Positions 25,124 to 34,895 of a DNA stretch of 39,046 bases are shown piece after piece. The stretch is from positions 1 to 39,046 of the forward strand of contig JAHRVQ010000029.1 in the NCBI GenBank assembly GCA_019090615.1, read 5' to 3'. The stretch's first letter is position 1. Every line of letters begins with the position of its first letter. The position numbers and the translations under genes are program-made. Source of the DNA: Pseudomonadales bacterium (lineage in GTDB: Bacteria; Pseudomonadota; Gammaproteobacteria; Pseudomonadales; Azotimanducaceae). The notes beneath the pieces were generated by a model. The model was not told the DNA's origin, searched no databases, and saw only the letters and a program-made list of their open reading frames with translations.

Positions 25124-25370
25124 CGACTTATCACTCCGCTTATATGGCCATTTTTAGATCTAAGTATCAAACCAGCAATTGCTGCTTTTTTCTTTGGTCT
25201 TGCCGGTTTTTAAAAATTTGAAACTAGAATCAGGATATGCTTGCCGCTGACAACATTCTAGCCAAAATCGGACCTCTAGCGAAAAATCAATGCCTCGCCG
25301 CCACTCAAAGAACCCACAGCATTACGCCACGAAGGCGTATTTTTTTGGCAGGCAGTATATAATTGCAGCA

Positions 25371-26780
25371 ATGAATCATTCGTTTGGCTTAGTTGACAAC
25401 CCACAACAGGTATTTAATAACCTGCCTGAAACACGACCCTGCTGTATCAGTTTTGAATTTTCAATAGCGCAACATTACCTCAGCCAGGGGGATAAAAGAG
25501 TCTTGCGAGTATTATGCCTGCTAACAAACGAGGACTGTGCGTTAACAATAGTACCAGGCTGCGAATTCAGCATCGGCAATGCAGCGCCAGCGGCGACATT
25601 CGCCGCCGCATTAGAATTATGGCAGGTGAAAAGCGTTAATCTGAATCAACCCTGGTTGTTGCAAACCATTGGGATAGACAAACCCTGGGGCACAGAAATC
25701 TGGTATACCGGTATCGAGGCCAGAGGCATCTGTACCGTAAATGGTATTCCTTTGCCCTGGCTGGGGCTGTGTCTAAATGAATCTATCTACGGTAATTGTG
25801 CAGAAAAAGATCGGCACCAGGACCCTATTTTACTTAAAATTTTAGCGACTCGACCAGAACAGGACTACGGCGACCTGTATTTTGAAGTACACCAGGAAAA
25901 AACCGAAGTTTATATTGTCACCGACATTGATCACACGGTCTGGCCCTCGGGCATTGGCCAGATCCGCGTTGGCTTTAACCCCCATAAACAAAAAGAGTAC
26001 AGCTCGGTAGAGGAATTTAAGACCGCCTACCTTGGGGCAGTAACATCCTATCAAAAGATCCGCAATCAAATTGATCAACGACTTGATGAAAAAAAGTTAG
26101 CTGCTGGGTTCAGTCTTTCAGAACCAGTCGCAACCCACCAGCTTGAGCAATGGCAACTGAGCCTTCCTGATTCAATGATTCGATCAGAAGCAACACTAAA
26201 ACAACAAATGTATGCTTTTACTGCCATGCAATCATTACGGCCTGGCGACGTTATTCGTATCGAACCTTTTACCCCGCATTCACTGCAGCATGGTATTCGG
26301 GTGGTAGAATTTCAGACCGCACACTATGAACGCCACATTCTGTCTTTTACGCAAAAGGTACTAACGCAAAATCATTGGGATACTCAGCAAGGATTAAAAA
26401 ACGTCCGCCTTACCCCCCAAGAATCATCGGCGTTAAAAGTCACTGCCGAATCCTCACAGAATACAGTTGAACTGGCCGCTGAATTTGACCAGTTTTCAGT
26501 TTATCGTATTACCTTGCCGGTTGAGGGTATTTATACTCACAATCTCAGCCAATACAGCCTGGTTATCGGCATTACAGGCCAAATCATCGTTAATGATGCA
26601 TCTGTAACATCTGAACAAGGGTATTTTATTCCCGCCGCTGCGAGCCAACCCGTCACCTTCAAAAATCTTAGTAATCAAACTGGCATAGTACTCTTTGCTG
26701 TACCTTCCAGCACAGCAATTTCCAGTACAACAATTACCAGTACAACAAAGAGTACCGACCACCAGCATTCACCCAACTGA
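25371..26780 (+). CDS. Phosphomannose-isomerase-like cupin protein, function uncertain
   Basis: The ATG at 25371 gives 469 residues; an upstream in-frame ATG at 25290 would add 27 basic residues that do not look like protein. The middle contains KPWGTEIWYTG and the second half RPGDVIRIEPFTPHSLQHGIRVVEFQTAHYERHI, which resemble the metal-binding cupin core of type I mannose-6-phosphate isomerases (the His of TPH and the EFQ strand). A second cupin-like segment (IYTHNLSQYSLVIGITGQIIVN) follows near the end, as in isomerases with a C-terminal barrel. The N-terminal 100 or so residues are unlike standard ManA. I would call it sugar-phosphate-isomerase-like, substrate unknown. A Ser/Thr-rich tail is encoded by a 15-bp repeat. 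Confidence 0.65.
   Translation: MNHSFGLVDNPQQVFNNLPETRPCCISFEFSIAQHYLSQGDKRVLRVLCLLTNEDCALTIVPGCEFSIGNAAPAATFAAALELWQVKSVNLNQPWLLQTIGIDKPWGTEIWYTGIEARGICTVNGIPLPWLGLCLNESIYGNCAEKDRHQDPILLKILATRPEQDYGDLYFEVHQEKTEVYIVTDIDHTVWPSGIGQIRVGFNPHKQKEYSSVEEFKTAYLGAVTSYQKIRNQIDQRLDEKKLAAGFSLSEPVATHQLEQWQLSLPDSMIRSEATLKQQMYAFTAMQSLRPGDVIRIEPFTPHSLQHGIRVVEFQTAHYERHILSFTQKVLTQNHWDTQQGLKNVRLTPQESSALKVTAESSQNTVELAAEFDQFSVYRITLPVEGIYTHNLSQYSLVIGITGQIIVNDASVTSEQGYFIPAAASQPVTFKNLSNQTGIVLFAVPSSTAISSTTITSTTKSTDHQHSPN
26705..26749 (+). repeat. Three 15-bp tandem repeats in the 3' end of the cupin gene
   Basis: Units at 26705-26719, 26720-26734 and 26735-26749 share the pattern TTCCAGTACAACAAT with few changes. 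They encode SSTAI, SSTTI and TSTTK, an unstructured Ser/Thr tail. Length is a multiple of three, so copy-number change would preserve the frame. Confidence 0.75.
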
Positions 26781-26802
26781 GACAGGGTGAGCTAGGTAAC
26801 CG

Positions 26803-27783
26803 TTAGGCTGGCAATAACGCACTCACTGCATCACGCTCTTCTTTAAGTTCAGTTTCTGTTTCAGTCATCTTTTTGCGGCTAAATGATGAGATATTCTGAC
26901 CCTGCACGATACTCCAGTCGCCACCATCACAAGTACATGGAAATGAATAGATAAGGCCTTCCGCGATACCATAACTACCATCGGAATAAACCCCCATGCT
27001 AACGATATCGCCGTTCGAGCCAAGCGCCCAGTCGCGCATATGTTCAATGGCCGCATTCGCAGCTGAGGCGGCGCTACTCAAACCGCGGGCTTTAATAATT
27101 GCTGCGCCACGCTGTTGTACAGTAGGAATAAATTCATCTTCCACCCAGGCTTGATCCACTAGAGTCAAAGCCTCGGTACCTGCTACTGTGGTTTGAGTAA
27201 GATCAGGGTATTGCGTGGCGGAATGGTTACCCCAAATGGCCAGACCTTTCACTTCAGTCACATGTTTGCCGGTTTTTTGTGCAATCTGGGTGGTAGCCCG
27301 ATTATGATCCAGGCGTGTCATGGCAGTAAATTGCCTTGGATCAAGATCAGGTGCGTTACGCTGGGCTATCAGGCTATTGGTATTCGCTGGATTACCAACC
27401 ACCAGTACTTTCACATTTTTTGCAGCAGTATCGTTCAGGGCCTTGCCCTGTACTGAGAAAATAGCTGCATTGGCTTCAAGCAGGTCTTTTCTTTCCATGC
27501 CCGGTCCCCGCGGACGTGAACCCACTAGCAAGGCATAATCAACATCCTTAAAGGCTACTTCAGGTTGATCTGTCTGAATAATATTCTGAACCAGAGGGAA
27601 TGCGCAGTCGTCTAATTCCATTACCACGCCGCTCAGCGCTTCCATTGCAGGGGGAATTTCGAGCAATTGTAAAATTACGGGTTGATCCAGGCCTAACATT
27701 TGACCTGATGCTATTCTGAACAGGAGAGAATAGCTAATTTGACCTGCGGCGCCTGTAATTGCGACTCGTACGGGCTGTTTCAT
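26803..27783 (-). CDS. mdh: Malate dehydrogenase (NAD-dependent, type 2)
   Basis: Mdh interconverts malate and oxaloacetate in the citric acid cycle. The nucleotide-binding strand [21 protein letters not shown], the substrate-binding arginines in [24 protein letters not shown], the conserved TRLDHNRA block and the catalytic histidine in [11 protein letters not shown] are all present, and the sequence follows the type found in many proteobacteria and plant cytosol (about 326 residues). The ATG at 27783 is chosen because AAGGA lies 7 bases upstream; the ATG at 27786 (4-base spacing) is possible, and the one at 27798 is disfavoured since it precedes the ribosome-binding site. It converges with the cupin gene, only 22 bp apart. 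Confidence 0.95.
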   Translation of the reverse strand: MKQPVRVAITGAAGQISYSLLFRIASGQMLGLDQPVILQLLEIPPAMEALSGVVMELDDCAFPLVQNIIQTDQPEVAFKDVDYALLVGSRPRGPGMERKDLLEANAAIFSVQGKALNDTAAKNVKVLVVGNPANTNSLIAQRNAPDLDPRQFTAMTRLDHNRATTQIAQKTGKHVTEVKGLAIWGNHSATQYPDLTQTTVAGTEALTLVDQAWVEDEFIPTVQQRGAAIIKARGLSSAASAANAAIEHMRDWALGSNGDIVSMGVYSDGSYGIAEGLIYSFPCTCDGGDWSIVQGQNISSFSRKKMTETETELKEERDAVSALLPA

Positions 27784-27820
27784 CATGATTCCTTGCAAGG
27801 TTGGTTCGAAAAAGGGCCTG

Positions 27821-27851
27821 ATTGTAACAAATAAAAAGACATTTCCCTCAA
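27821..27851 (-). promoter_or_regulatory. Weak promoter candidate for mdh
   Basis: On the minus strand, TTGAGG (27846-27851) and TACAAT (27821-27826) are spaced by 19 bp, about 38 bases before the mdh start. The -10 is good, the spacing long. Confidence 0.3.
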
Positions 27852-28199
27852 CAATTAGTCTTTTAGTCTTTCTGCTTGTTAATTAACCCACTGTAACTGT
27901 TTGATTTTCCACCAGGGCTCATTAATCGCCAATCATTCTGCGAGCATGCACCTCAGCATACTAATTAAATCGCTCCTACCAGGCGCTTCCCTCTGCGGTT
28001 AAAAACCCTTCTTTGGACTGTATTTAGCCCTGGATTAATCGACTTGCGCTATCAGGATAGAAGCGGCATTGCCATGCGCACTAATCCTTAAAAGGCTGAA
28101 AATCGCCTGAAACCCACTACTTTCCCTCTATAAGCTCAAAATAGCCTTTAAAAACAACGTATTATATTGAGCATTCCAATCGCTCATAGGTCTAAAAAC
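27852..28199. other. Intergenic region between mdh and the gltB promoter
   Basis: About 350 bp with no reading frame of protein-like composition and no RNA gene that I recognise. It is AT-rich with several CAAT- and TTAAT-like words and may hold activator sites for gltB or mdh, but no convincing palindromic operator was found. Confidence 0.5.
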
Positions 28200-28227
28200 T
28201 TGACTTTAAGCCGTTTTTTGGTATTGT
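28200..28227 (+). promoter_or_regulatory. Candidate sigma-70 promoter for the gltB leader
   Basis: TTGACT (28200-28205) and TATTGT (28222-28227) with 16-bp spacing match the sigma-70 consensus at 5/6 and 4/6 positions. A start near 28234 would begin the transcript just ahead of the first leader hairpin, about 300 bases upstream of gltB. Confidence 0.5.
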
Positions 28228-28240
28228 TTTCGCCCCGTTC

Positions 28241-28515
28241 GAAGTGTGCTGTACTCAGCAATACTTCATTTTGAACGAAATCGCATAAAGATGTCTCTTA
28301 GCGTCGCTGGTTACTATTTTTGAGCCCAACTGCATATACAACGGCTTTAGCGACGAAAATATGTGCAGGTAACGAGCACCGTTAAAATACCTGAATCGAC
28401 AATAGTAAAACCTGGACGATATAGTCCAGGGTGATTTACTGTCGCTTCAGATAGCGCTTTTGTATAGGATTTGTACAATCCGGGGCTTCTGATGGGGCCT
28501 TGTTTGGCAAGACCC
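28241..28515 (+). ncRNA. Highly structured 5' leader of gltBD, candidate cis-regulatory RNA
   Basis: Six hairpins lie almost end to end. (1) 28241-28267: GAAGT and TGCTG arms with CAGCA and ACTTC. (2) 28302-28355: CGTCGCT with AGCGACG, with an inner GAGCC/GGCTT. (3) 28366-28393: CAGGTA with TACCTG, inner AACG/CGTT. (4) 28393-28448: a 20-bp interrupted stem made of GAA, CGAC, AGTAAA, CCTGGAC and their complements around GATATA. (5) 28467-28481: GGATT/AATCC. (6) 28494-28515: GGG..CTTG/CAAG.CCC. An alternative pairing (28331-28338 with 28360-28367) excludes hairpins 2 and 3, as in switching RNAs. No long T-run follows, so simple attenuation is not obvious. I recognise no known riboswitch, 6S, SRP, tmRNA or RNase P consensus. 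Confidence 0.6.
28291..28323 (+). CDS. Possible 10-codon leader peptide in the gltB leader
   Basis: An ATG at 28291 opens a 10-codon frame (MSLSVAGYYF) ending in TGA at 28321-28323, after a weak AAAG. Ribosomes translating it would cover the 5' arm of hairpin 2. Such a frame could easily occur by chance. Confidence 0.2.
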   Translation: MSLSVAGYYF

Positions 28516-28537
28516 AGTTGAATTGAATAGGTTATAA

Positions 28538-31500
28538 ATGACTAGCAGCAGTATGAAAAAGACAGGCGGATTGCCGAATAAAATTGGCCTTTACGACCCC
28601 ATCAATGAGAAGGATTCATGCGGTGTCGGTTTTGTAGCCCATATCAAAGGTAAGCCGAGCCATCAGATTATGCTCGATGCCTACCATATCAATAGTCGTA
28701 TGGATCATCGTGGCGGCTGTGGCTTTGAGGAAAATACCGGCGATGGCGCAGGAATTTTAACCGCATTACCGCATACATTTTTCTCAAAAATTGCCGCAGC
28801 TGAGGGCTTTGTGCTTCCTGCAGCTGGCAAATATGCCGTCGGCAATATATTTTTACCTCAGGATGAAGCAGAACGTGCTACCTGCAAAGCAGCCATTCTG
28901 AGCACAATCAGTGCTGAAGGTCAGCAATTTATCGCCTGGCGAACAGTGCCCATAGATCCCAATAAAGCCGACGTTGGACCCGCTGCAAGAACAGCTCAAC
29001 CAGTGATTGAACAACTGTTTATTGGCTCTACAGCAGCTGATGAAGCTACCTTTGAGCGTATTCTCTACATTATTCGCCGTCGTTTCACCGTACTGCTACG
29101 TCGCGGTTCTAATTTAAGCCAAAGTCATCTGTTTTACGCCTGCTCACTCTCCAGCCGCGTCATCGTTTATAAGGGCATGTTAACCCCAGCACAATTGTTC
29201 CCGTTTTATACCGATCTAGAAAATGTCGGATACGAAACCCATTTGGCAATGGTGCATTCTCGCTTTAGTACCAATACCTTCCCTTCCTGGGATCGTGCGC
29301 AACCCAATCGATTTATGAGCCATAACGGCGAAATAAACACCCTTCGTGGCAATATAAATGCCATGTCGTCCCGAGAAGGGGTGGTGAAATCTGATCTATT
29401 TGGCGACGATATCAAGAAATTATTCCCAATTGTCGAACCCGATTGTTCTGATTCAGGTAGTTTTGACAATGTGCTTGAGTTTTTACTCATGTCCGGCCGT
29501 ACCCTACAGGAAGCGGTGATGATGATGATTCCCGAGGCCTGGCAATCAGATACTAATATGTCTCAGGAAAAACGTGATTTTTACGCCTTTAATTCCACCT
29601 TGATGGAACCCTGGGATGGTCCAGCCTCTATTGTTTTTACCGATGGCCGCTATATTGGCGCCGTACTGGACCGCAACGGCCTCCGGCCAAGCCGTTACTA
29701 CATTACCAATGACGACAGGGTCATCATGGCATCCGAAGTCGGTGTTTTACCGGTTGACCCAGAAACTGTTATTGCCAAGGGTCGGTTACAACCCGGCAAG
29801 ATGTTCCTGATTGACTTTGACGCAGGACGTATGATCCCTGATGAAGAACTAAAACATGACTTTTCTACACGTCGCCCCTATGGCGACTGGTTAAAAAAGC
29901 AGCAGCTTGAACTCAGTGAGATACCTGTATCGGCCCGCGCAGCAGATCAACCCAATTTTGACCCAACAACTTTGATTCCACGCATGCAGTCATTTGGATT
30001 TACCGTAGAATCTATGCAATTCATGTTAATTCCTATGGTCACAGAGGCCCGTGACCCCCTTGGCTCTATGGGTAATGATGCCGCCCTTGCCTGCCTGTCT
30101 GATAAATCTCGAATGATTTATGATTATTTTAAACAGTTATTTGCTCAGGTTACTAACCCAGCCATTGATTCCATCCGCGAAGAAATTGTTATGTCTCTGG
30201 CCTGCTTTATCGGCCCGGAAGGCAATCTACTAGAAACCACAGAGCAGCATGCGCATCGGCTGAAAATCCCGCATCCGATTTTATCTAACGATGAACTCAA
30301 CAACCTGAAACAAATGGATCATCGTGGCTGGAAAACCTGCACCATTGACATTACTTTCGAAGCAGCAGAGGGCCACACTGGCATGATGCAGGCACTGGAC
30401 CGAATCTGTGCAGAAGCCTCAAAAGCCATCAAGGACAATTATTCGCTGATCATATTATCCGACCGCAATATATCCAAACAGCGTATGGCGATAAGTTCTT
30501 TGATTGCCTGTGGCGGTGTCCATCATCATCTTAACGCCCGTCACGAACGCACCCAGATTGGCCTGATTCTCGAAACCGGCGAAGCCCGTGAAGTTCATCA
30601 TCATTGTTTATGTGTTGGTTATGGTGCTGACGCCATTAATCCTTATCTGGCCTTTGAATCACTTTGGCAAGCCAAAGCTGACAATCTTATCGATGCCAAA
30701 CACTACCCAACCGATGCCAGCATCGTCACCGCGTATAAAAAAGCGGTTGCCAAAGGTATGTTAAAAGTCATGGCAAAAATGGGTATTTCGACCCTGCAAT
30801 CCTATAAGGGCGCACAAATATTTGAAGCGGTGGGGCTTGCCTCAGATATCATCGAACGCTGTTTTGTCGGTACCGCAAGCCGCGTCGAAGGCATAAATTT
30901 TGATGTCCTGTTCCAGGAAATGATTCAGCGCCATGAAATCGGTTATCCGCAGCGCAACGCCAATTTGATACCCTTGTTACCTAACCCTGGCGACTTCCAT
31001 TTTCGCCGCGAAGGTGACGCGCATATGTGGGACCCTACTGCCATCGCTTATCTTCAGGAAGCCTCTCGGTCTAACAATCAGGAAGCCTATGATGCCTTCG
31101 CCAAACATACTGACGAAGAAACCACACGGCGCTGTACCTTCCGCGGCCTGTTGTCATTTGTTGACGATGCCAATGGTGGAGCTATTGAACTCGACCAGGT
31201 TCAGCCAGCCAGTGAAATAGTTAAAAGATTCTGTACCGGTGCGATGAGCTTTGGTTCCATATCCGAAGAAAGTCATGAATCACTTGCAGTTGCCATGAAT
31301 AGAATAGGCGGCAAGTCCAATACCGGCGAAGGCGGTGAGGCAGAGAAACGCTTTGAACCCATGGCCAACGGTGATTCAAAACGATCCGCTATCAAACAGG
31401 TCGCATCTGGCCGATTCGGGGTCACCATCTGGTACCTGGCGAATGCTGACGAATTACAAATTAAAATCATCCAGGGTGCCAAACCCGGTGAAGGCGGTGA

Positions 31501-33118
31501 ACTACCAGGCGGTAAGGTTGACCAACAGATTGCCGACATCCGGCATTCTACACCTGGCGTCGGGCTAATCAGCCCACCGCCACACCACGATATCTATTCT
31601 ATCGAAGATATGGCGCAGCTTATCCACGATTTAAAGAATGCCAATCCCTCAGCACGTATCAGCGTAAAGCTGGGTTCAGAAATTGGTATTGGCACTATTG
31701 CAGCCGGTGTCACCAAAGCCAAAGCAGACCATCTGGTTATTGCCGGCCATGACGGCGGCACAGGTGCCTCCGCACTCACCTCAATCAAACATGCTGGGTT
31801 ACCCTGGGAACTAGGTTTAACGGAAACCCATCAGACCCTGGTAATGAACAATTTACGCTCCCGGGTATATCTACAAACCGACGGCCAGTTAAAAACCGGC
31901 CGTGATGTGGCCATTGCAGCCCTATTAGGCGCAGAAGAGTTTGGCTTTGCCACCGCCCCGTTGATTACGCTTGGCTGCATTATGATGCGAAAATGCCATC
32001 TGAATACCTGCCCCGTTGGGATCGCAACTCAGGATCCCGAGTTGCGTAAAAAATTCACCGGTAAACCAGAAAATGTCGTTAATTATCTCTTTATGGTGGC
32101 CGAAGACTTACGCAAAATTATGGCTCAACTTGGCTTTAAGACCATCAACGAAATGGTCGGCAGAGTTGATGCTTTAGAAATGGATAACGCCATTGATCAC
32201 TGGAAAGCCAATGGGCTTGATTTCAGCAAGATACTGACGCCAGCAAAAGTAATATTTGAAAATACTGAAACCTATCGTACTATTCCGCAAAATCATGGCC
32301 TCGAAAAGGCACTAGATAATGAACTCATAAGGCTCGCCAAACCAGCGCTGGACTCAGGCCAGAAAGTTGATATAGAACTACCCATTATCAATATTAATCG
32401 AGTAGTTGGCACTACCCTGTCTCATGAGCTAGCAAAGGCCACTAAAGGTAAACTACTTCCTGATGATACCATCAACATTAAGCTCAACGGTTCAGCCGGT
32501 CAAAGCCTGGGCGCATTTTTAGCCACAGGCATTAGCATTGCGGTTGAAGGTGATGCCAATGACTATGTTGGCAAAGGTTTATCAGGTGGGAAAATATCTA
32601 TTTATCCGCCCGCTATCAGCCCTTTTAAAGCGGAAGAAAATGTCCTTATTGGTAACGTTGTATTATATGGTGCCACCGGCGGCGAAGCCTATTTCAGAGG
32701 GGTTGCAGCAGAACGCTTCTGCGTTCGAAATAGTGGTGCCCGAGCCGTTGTTGAAGGCATCGGTGATCATGGCTGCGAATATATGACAGGCGGCCGCGTC
32801 GCTATCCTTGGTACAACCGGTAGAAACTTTGGTGCCGGCATGAGTGGCGGCATTGCTTATGTGTGGGATAAACAGGGCGATTTTAAAAACCAGTGCAATA
32901 TGGGCACCATTGAACTGGAGACACTTGAAGCAGCTGGCGATATTAGCGAATTAAAAACCATGCTCGAAAAACATAACAAACATACCGGCTCAACTGTTGC
33001 ACAGCATATTTTGGACAACTGGCAAAATGAACTGAAATCATTTGTTAAAGTCATGCCGACTGACTATAAACGGGTTCTGCAGGCACTAGCGGCGGCTAAA
33101 AAAGAAAATGCAGCATAA
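28538..33118 (+). CDS. gltB: Glutamate synthase (NADPH) large subunit
   Basis: GltB, with GltD, converts 2-oxoglutarate and glutamine to two glutamates. The 1526-residue protein has the glutaminase domain starting at Cys28 (EKDSCGVGF), the nucleophile exposed after removal of a 27-residue propeptide. The FMN/synthase domain contains GAKPGEGGELPGGKV, HDGGTGASALTSIKHAGLPW and the 3Fe-4S ligands Cys1147, Cys1153 and Cys1158 in the C-x5-C-x4-C pattern. The C-terminal glycine-rich beta-helix domain is complete (GGKISIYPP, NSGARAVVEGIGDHGCEYMTGG). Length and order are those of the proteobacterial enzyme. It is preceded by an unusually long structured leader and followed, across 172 bp, by gltD. Confidence 0.97.
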   Translation: MTSSSMKKTGGLPNKIGLYDPINEKDSCGVGFVAHIKGKPSHQIMLDAYHINSRMDHRGGCGFEENTGDGAGILTALPHTFFSKIAAAEGFVLPAAGKYAVGNIFLPQDEAERATCKAAILSTISAEGQQFIAWRTVPIDPNKADVGPAARTAQPVIEQLFIGSTAADEATFERILYIIRRRFTVLLRRGSNLSQSHLFYACSLSSRVIVYKGMLTPAQLFPFYTDLENVGYETHLAMVHSRFSTNTFPSWDRAQPNRFMSHNGEINTLRGNINAMSSREGVVKSDLFGDDIKKLFPIVEPDCSDSGSFDNVLEFLLMSGRTLQEAVMMMIPEAWQSDTNMSQEKRDFYAFNSTLMEPWDGPASIVFTDGRYIGAVLDRNGLRPSRYYITNDDRVIMASEVGVLPVDPETVIAKGRLQPGKMFLIDFDAGRMIPDEELKHDFSTRRPYGDWLKKQQLELSEIPVSARAADQPNFDPTTLIPRMQSFGFTVESMQFMLIPMVTEARDPLGSMGNDAALACLSDKSRMIYDYFKQLFAQVTNPAIDSIREEIVMSLACFIGPEGNLLETTEQHAHRLKIPHPILSNDELNNLKQMDHRGWKTCTIDITFEAAEGHTGMMQALDRICAEASKAIKDNYSLIILSDRNISKQRMAISSLIACGGVHHHLNARHERTQIGLILETGEAREVHHHCLCVGYGADAINPYLAFESLWQAKADNLIDAKHYPTDASIVTAYKKAVAKGMLKVMAKMGISTLQSYKGAQIFEAVGLASDIIERCFVGTASRVEGINFDVLFQEMIQRHEIGYPQRNANLIPLLPNPGDFHFRREGDAHMWDPTAIAYLQEASRSNNQEAYDAFAKHTDEETTRRCTFRGLLSFVDDANGGAIELDQVQPASEIVKRFCTGAMSFGSISEESHESLAVAMNRIGGKSNTGEGGEAEKRFEPMANGDSKRSAIKQVASGRFGVTIWYLANADELQIKIIQGAKPGEGGELPGGKVDQQIADIRHSTPGVGLISPPPHHDIYSIEDMAQLIHDLKNANPSARISVKLGSEIGIGTIAAGVTKAKADHLVIAGHDGGTGASALTSIKHAGLPWELGLTETHQTLVMNNLRSRVYLQTDGQLKTGRDVAIAALLGAEEFGFATAPLITLGCIMMRKCHLNTCPVGIATQDPELRKKFTGKPENVVNYLFMVAEDLRKIMAQLGFKTINEMVGRVDALEMDNAIDHWKANGLDFSKILTPAKVIFENTETYRTIPQNHGLEKALDNELIRLAKPALDSGQKVDIELPIININRVVGTTLSHELAKATKGKLLPDDTINIKLNGSAGQSLGAFLATGISIAVEGDANDYVGKGLSGGKISIYPPAISPFKAEENVLIGNVVLYGATGGEAYFRGVAAERFCVRNSGARAVVEGIGDHGCEYMTGGRVAILGTTGRNFGAGMSGGIAYVWDKQGDFKNQCNMGTIELETLEAAGDISELKTMLEKHNKHTGSTVAQHILDNWQNELKSFVKVMPTDYKRVLQALAAAKKENAA

Positions 33119-33161
33119 TTCGCTAAACGTCGGCCTTTGAAAAATAACTCCTTCAACATAG

Positions 33162-33245
33162 ATCGCTCTTTAATTAGTATGCTCGAAAGAACACAGGCTC
33201 CGAATAAATACGGGCTAATCAGCAAGCACTAATAACAAGAGCGAT
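33162..33245. promoter_or_regulatory. Long hairpin between gltB and gltD
   Basis: ATCGCTCTT (33162-33170) pairs perfectly with AAGAGCGAT (33237-33245), and ATTAGT (33173-33178) with ACTAAT (33228-33233), making a long stem around a 49-base loop. No T-run follows, so it would not terminate transcription by itself. It may stabilise the upstream mRNA or set the GltB:GltD ratio. It ends 45 bases before the gltD ATG. Confidence 0.6.
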
Positions 33246-33290
33246 TAAACAGTCCAATCAATTTGGTACAGGCAGTAGTAAGAGAAAATT

Positions 33291-34763
33291 ATGGGTAAAA
33301 CCACCGGGTTTAAAGAATTTGATAGAGTAGTAGCGCCATACCGCGACCCTGCAGTACGGCTAGTGGATTACAAGGAAATCTATACCGATCACAATGACAC
33401 TGAATTACAAACTCAGGGTGCCCGCTGTATGGATTGTGGGGTGCCTTTTTGCCAGTCCATCAATACTGCTAACGCAGCCCCGCCAGCCTCGTATGGCTGC
33501 CCAGTCTACAATCTAATTCCTGAATGGAATGACCTGGTATACCGGGGTCGCTGGCGTGATGCCCTTGAACGTCTGCATAAAACCAATAATTTCCCAGAAT
33601 TTACTGGTCGGGTTTGCCCAGCTCCCTGTGAAGGCTCCTGTGTACTGGGCATTACCGACCCACCTGTCAGCATTAAAAATATTGAATGTGCCATTGTAGA
33701 CAAAGGTTTTGCTGAAGGCTGGATTGTGCCTGAACCACCGACACAAAGAAGCGGTAAAAAAATAGCCATCGTTGGCTCAGGGCCCGCAGGCCTTGCTGCC
33801 GCAGCGCAACTGAACAAAGCCGGCCACCAGGTTAGCGTTTATGAACGGGCTGATCGGATTGGCGGATTGCTAATGTATGGCATACCTAATATGAAGCTGG
33901 ATAAAGACATCGTCAGTCGCAGGGTTGAAGTCCTACGACAGGAAGGTGTCGAATTTATCGTCAATGCCGATGTCGGCAAAGATATCGATATAAAAGAACT
34001 ATTAGATAGCAACGATGCACTACTATTTACCACCGGCTCAACCGTACCTCGGGATCTACCAATACCCGGCCGTGAAGGCGCTGGGGTGCATTTTGCGATG
34101 GAATTTCTCCTGCCTAATACTAAAAGCCTGTTGGATTCAAAACACAATGACGGTCAGTTTATTTCTGCCAAAGGCAAGGACGTTATTGTTATTGGTGGCG
34201 GCGATACCGGCACTGACTGTATCGGCACATCACTACGCCACCAGTGTAAATCTCTGGTCAATTTTGAAGTATTAGCCAAACCACCGCTCACCCGCGCAGA
34301 TGACAGTCCCTGGCCAATTGGTTTACCACGGGTCTACAAGGTGGATTACGGCCATGCTGAGGCAAGCCATCAATATGGTGATGACCCACGAGTATATTCT
34401 GTCATGAGCAAAGAATTTATACGCGACGAAAACAATCAGCTAACCGGTGTAATCACCGTGAATATCGATGATAAATTTCAGGAAATAGCTGGCACAGAAA
34501 AAACCTGGCCAGCGGATCTTATCTTCCTTTCTATGGGTTTTCTCGGCCCCGAACATTATGCCTCTGAACCCGTTGGCATTAACTATGATGAGCGAAGCAA
34601 TTATCAGGCAGTAAAAGGCAGCTACAAAACTTCAACAGCAAAAGTTTATGCTGCTGGCGATTGTCGTGGCGGTCAGTCACTCGTAGTACGAGCAATCAAT
34701 GAAGGTCGCGAAGCCGCAAGGGAAATCGATCGTGAATTAATGGGCAGTACTTTACTGCCTTAA
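33291..34763 (+). CDS. gltD: Glutamate synthase (NADPH) small subunit
   Basis: GltD takes electrons from NADPH through FAD and iron-sulfur clusters to GltB. The 490-residue protein has the N-terminal cysteine clusters: Cys46, Cys49 and Cys54 in CMDCGVPFC, Cys70, then Cys109, Cys113 and Cys117 in CPAPCEGSC, matching the 4Fe-4S ligand pattern. The FAD motif GSGPAG is at 162-167 and the NADPH motif GGGDTG at 302-307. The C-terminal [25 protein letters not shown] closes the FAD site. Co-transcription with gltB is likely despite the 172-bp gap. It ends before a strong bidirectional terminator. Confidence 0.96.
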   Translation: MGKTTGFKEFDRVVAPYRDPAVRLVDYKEIYTDHNDTELQTQGARCMDCGVPFCQSINTANAAPPASYGCPVYNLIPEWNDLVYRGRWRDALERLHKTNNFPEFTGRVCPAPCEGSCVLGITDPPVSIKNIECAIVDKGFAEGWIVPEPPTQRSGKKIAIVGSGPAGLAAAAQLNKAGHQVSVYERADRIGGLLMYGIPNMKLDKDIVSRRVEVLRQEGVEFIVNADVGKDIDIKELLDSNDALLFTTGSTVPRDLPIPGREGAGVHFAMEFLLPNTKSLLDSKHNDGQFISAKGKDVIVIGGGDTGTDCIGTSLRHQCKSLVNFEVLAKPPLTRADDSPWPIGLPRVYKVDYGHAEASHQYGDDPRVYSVMSKEFIRDENNQLTGVITVNIDDKFQEIAGTEKTWPADLIFLSMGFLGPEHYASEPVGINYDERSNYQAVKGSYKTSTAKVYAAGDCRGGQSLVVRAINEGREAAREIDRELMGSTLLP

Positions 34764-34843
34764 TATTCAACTGCCTTAATATTTAGCGGAATCTGTTCAG
34801 AAAGAATTGTTGGGCAGAAATAGTTGAGCAGAAATAGACAAAT

Positions 34844-34870
34844 AAAAAAGGCGCCCAGGGCGCCTTTTTT
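34844..34870. terminator. Bidirectional intrinsic terminator after gltD
   Basis: An 11-bp stem, AAAAAAGGCGC (34844-34854) with GCGCCTTTTTT (34860-34870), closes a 5-base loop CCAGG. The T-run serves gltD on the plus strand and the mirrored A-run serves the reverse-strand surface protein, which ends 26 bp away. Confidence 0.93.
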
Positions 34871-34895
34871 ATTGCTTGTGGTATTTGGCCAGCCG

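Noticed and set aside
25173-25184. Perfect palindrome CAGCAATTGCTG as a terminator
   Set aside because: The stem has no loop and does not follow a gene; at most an operator candidate.
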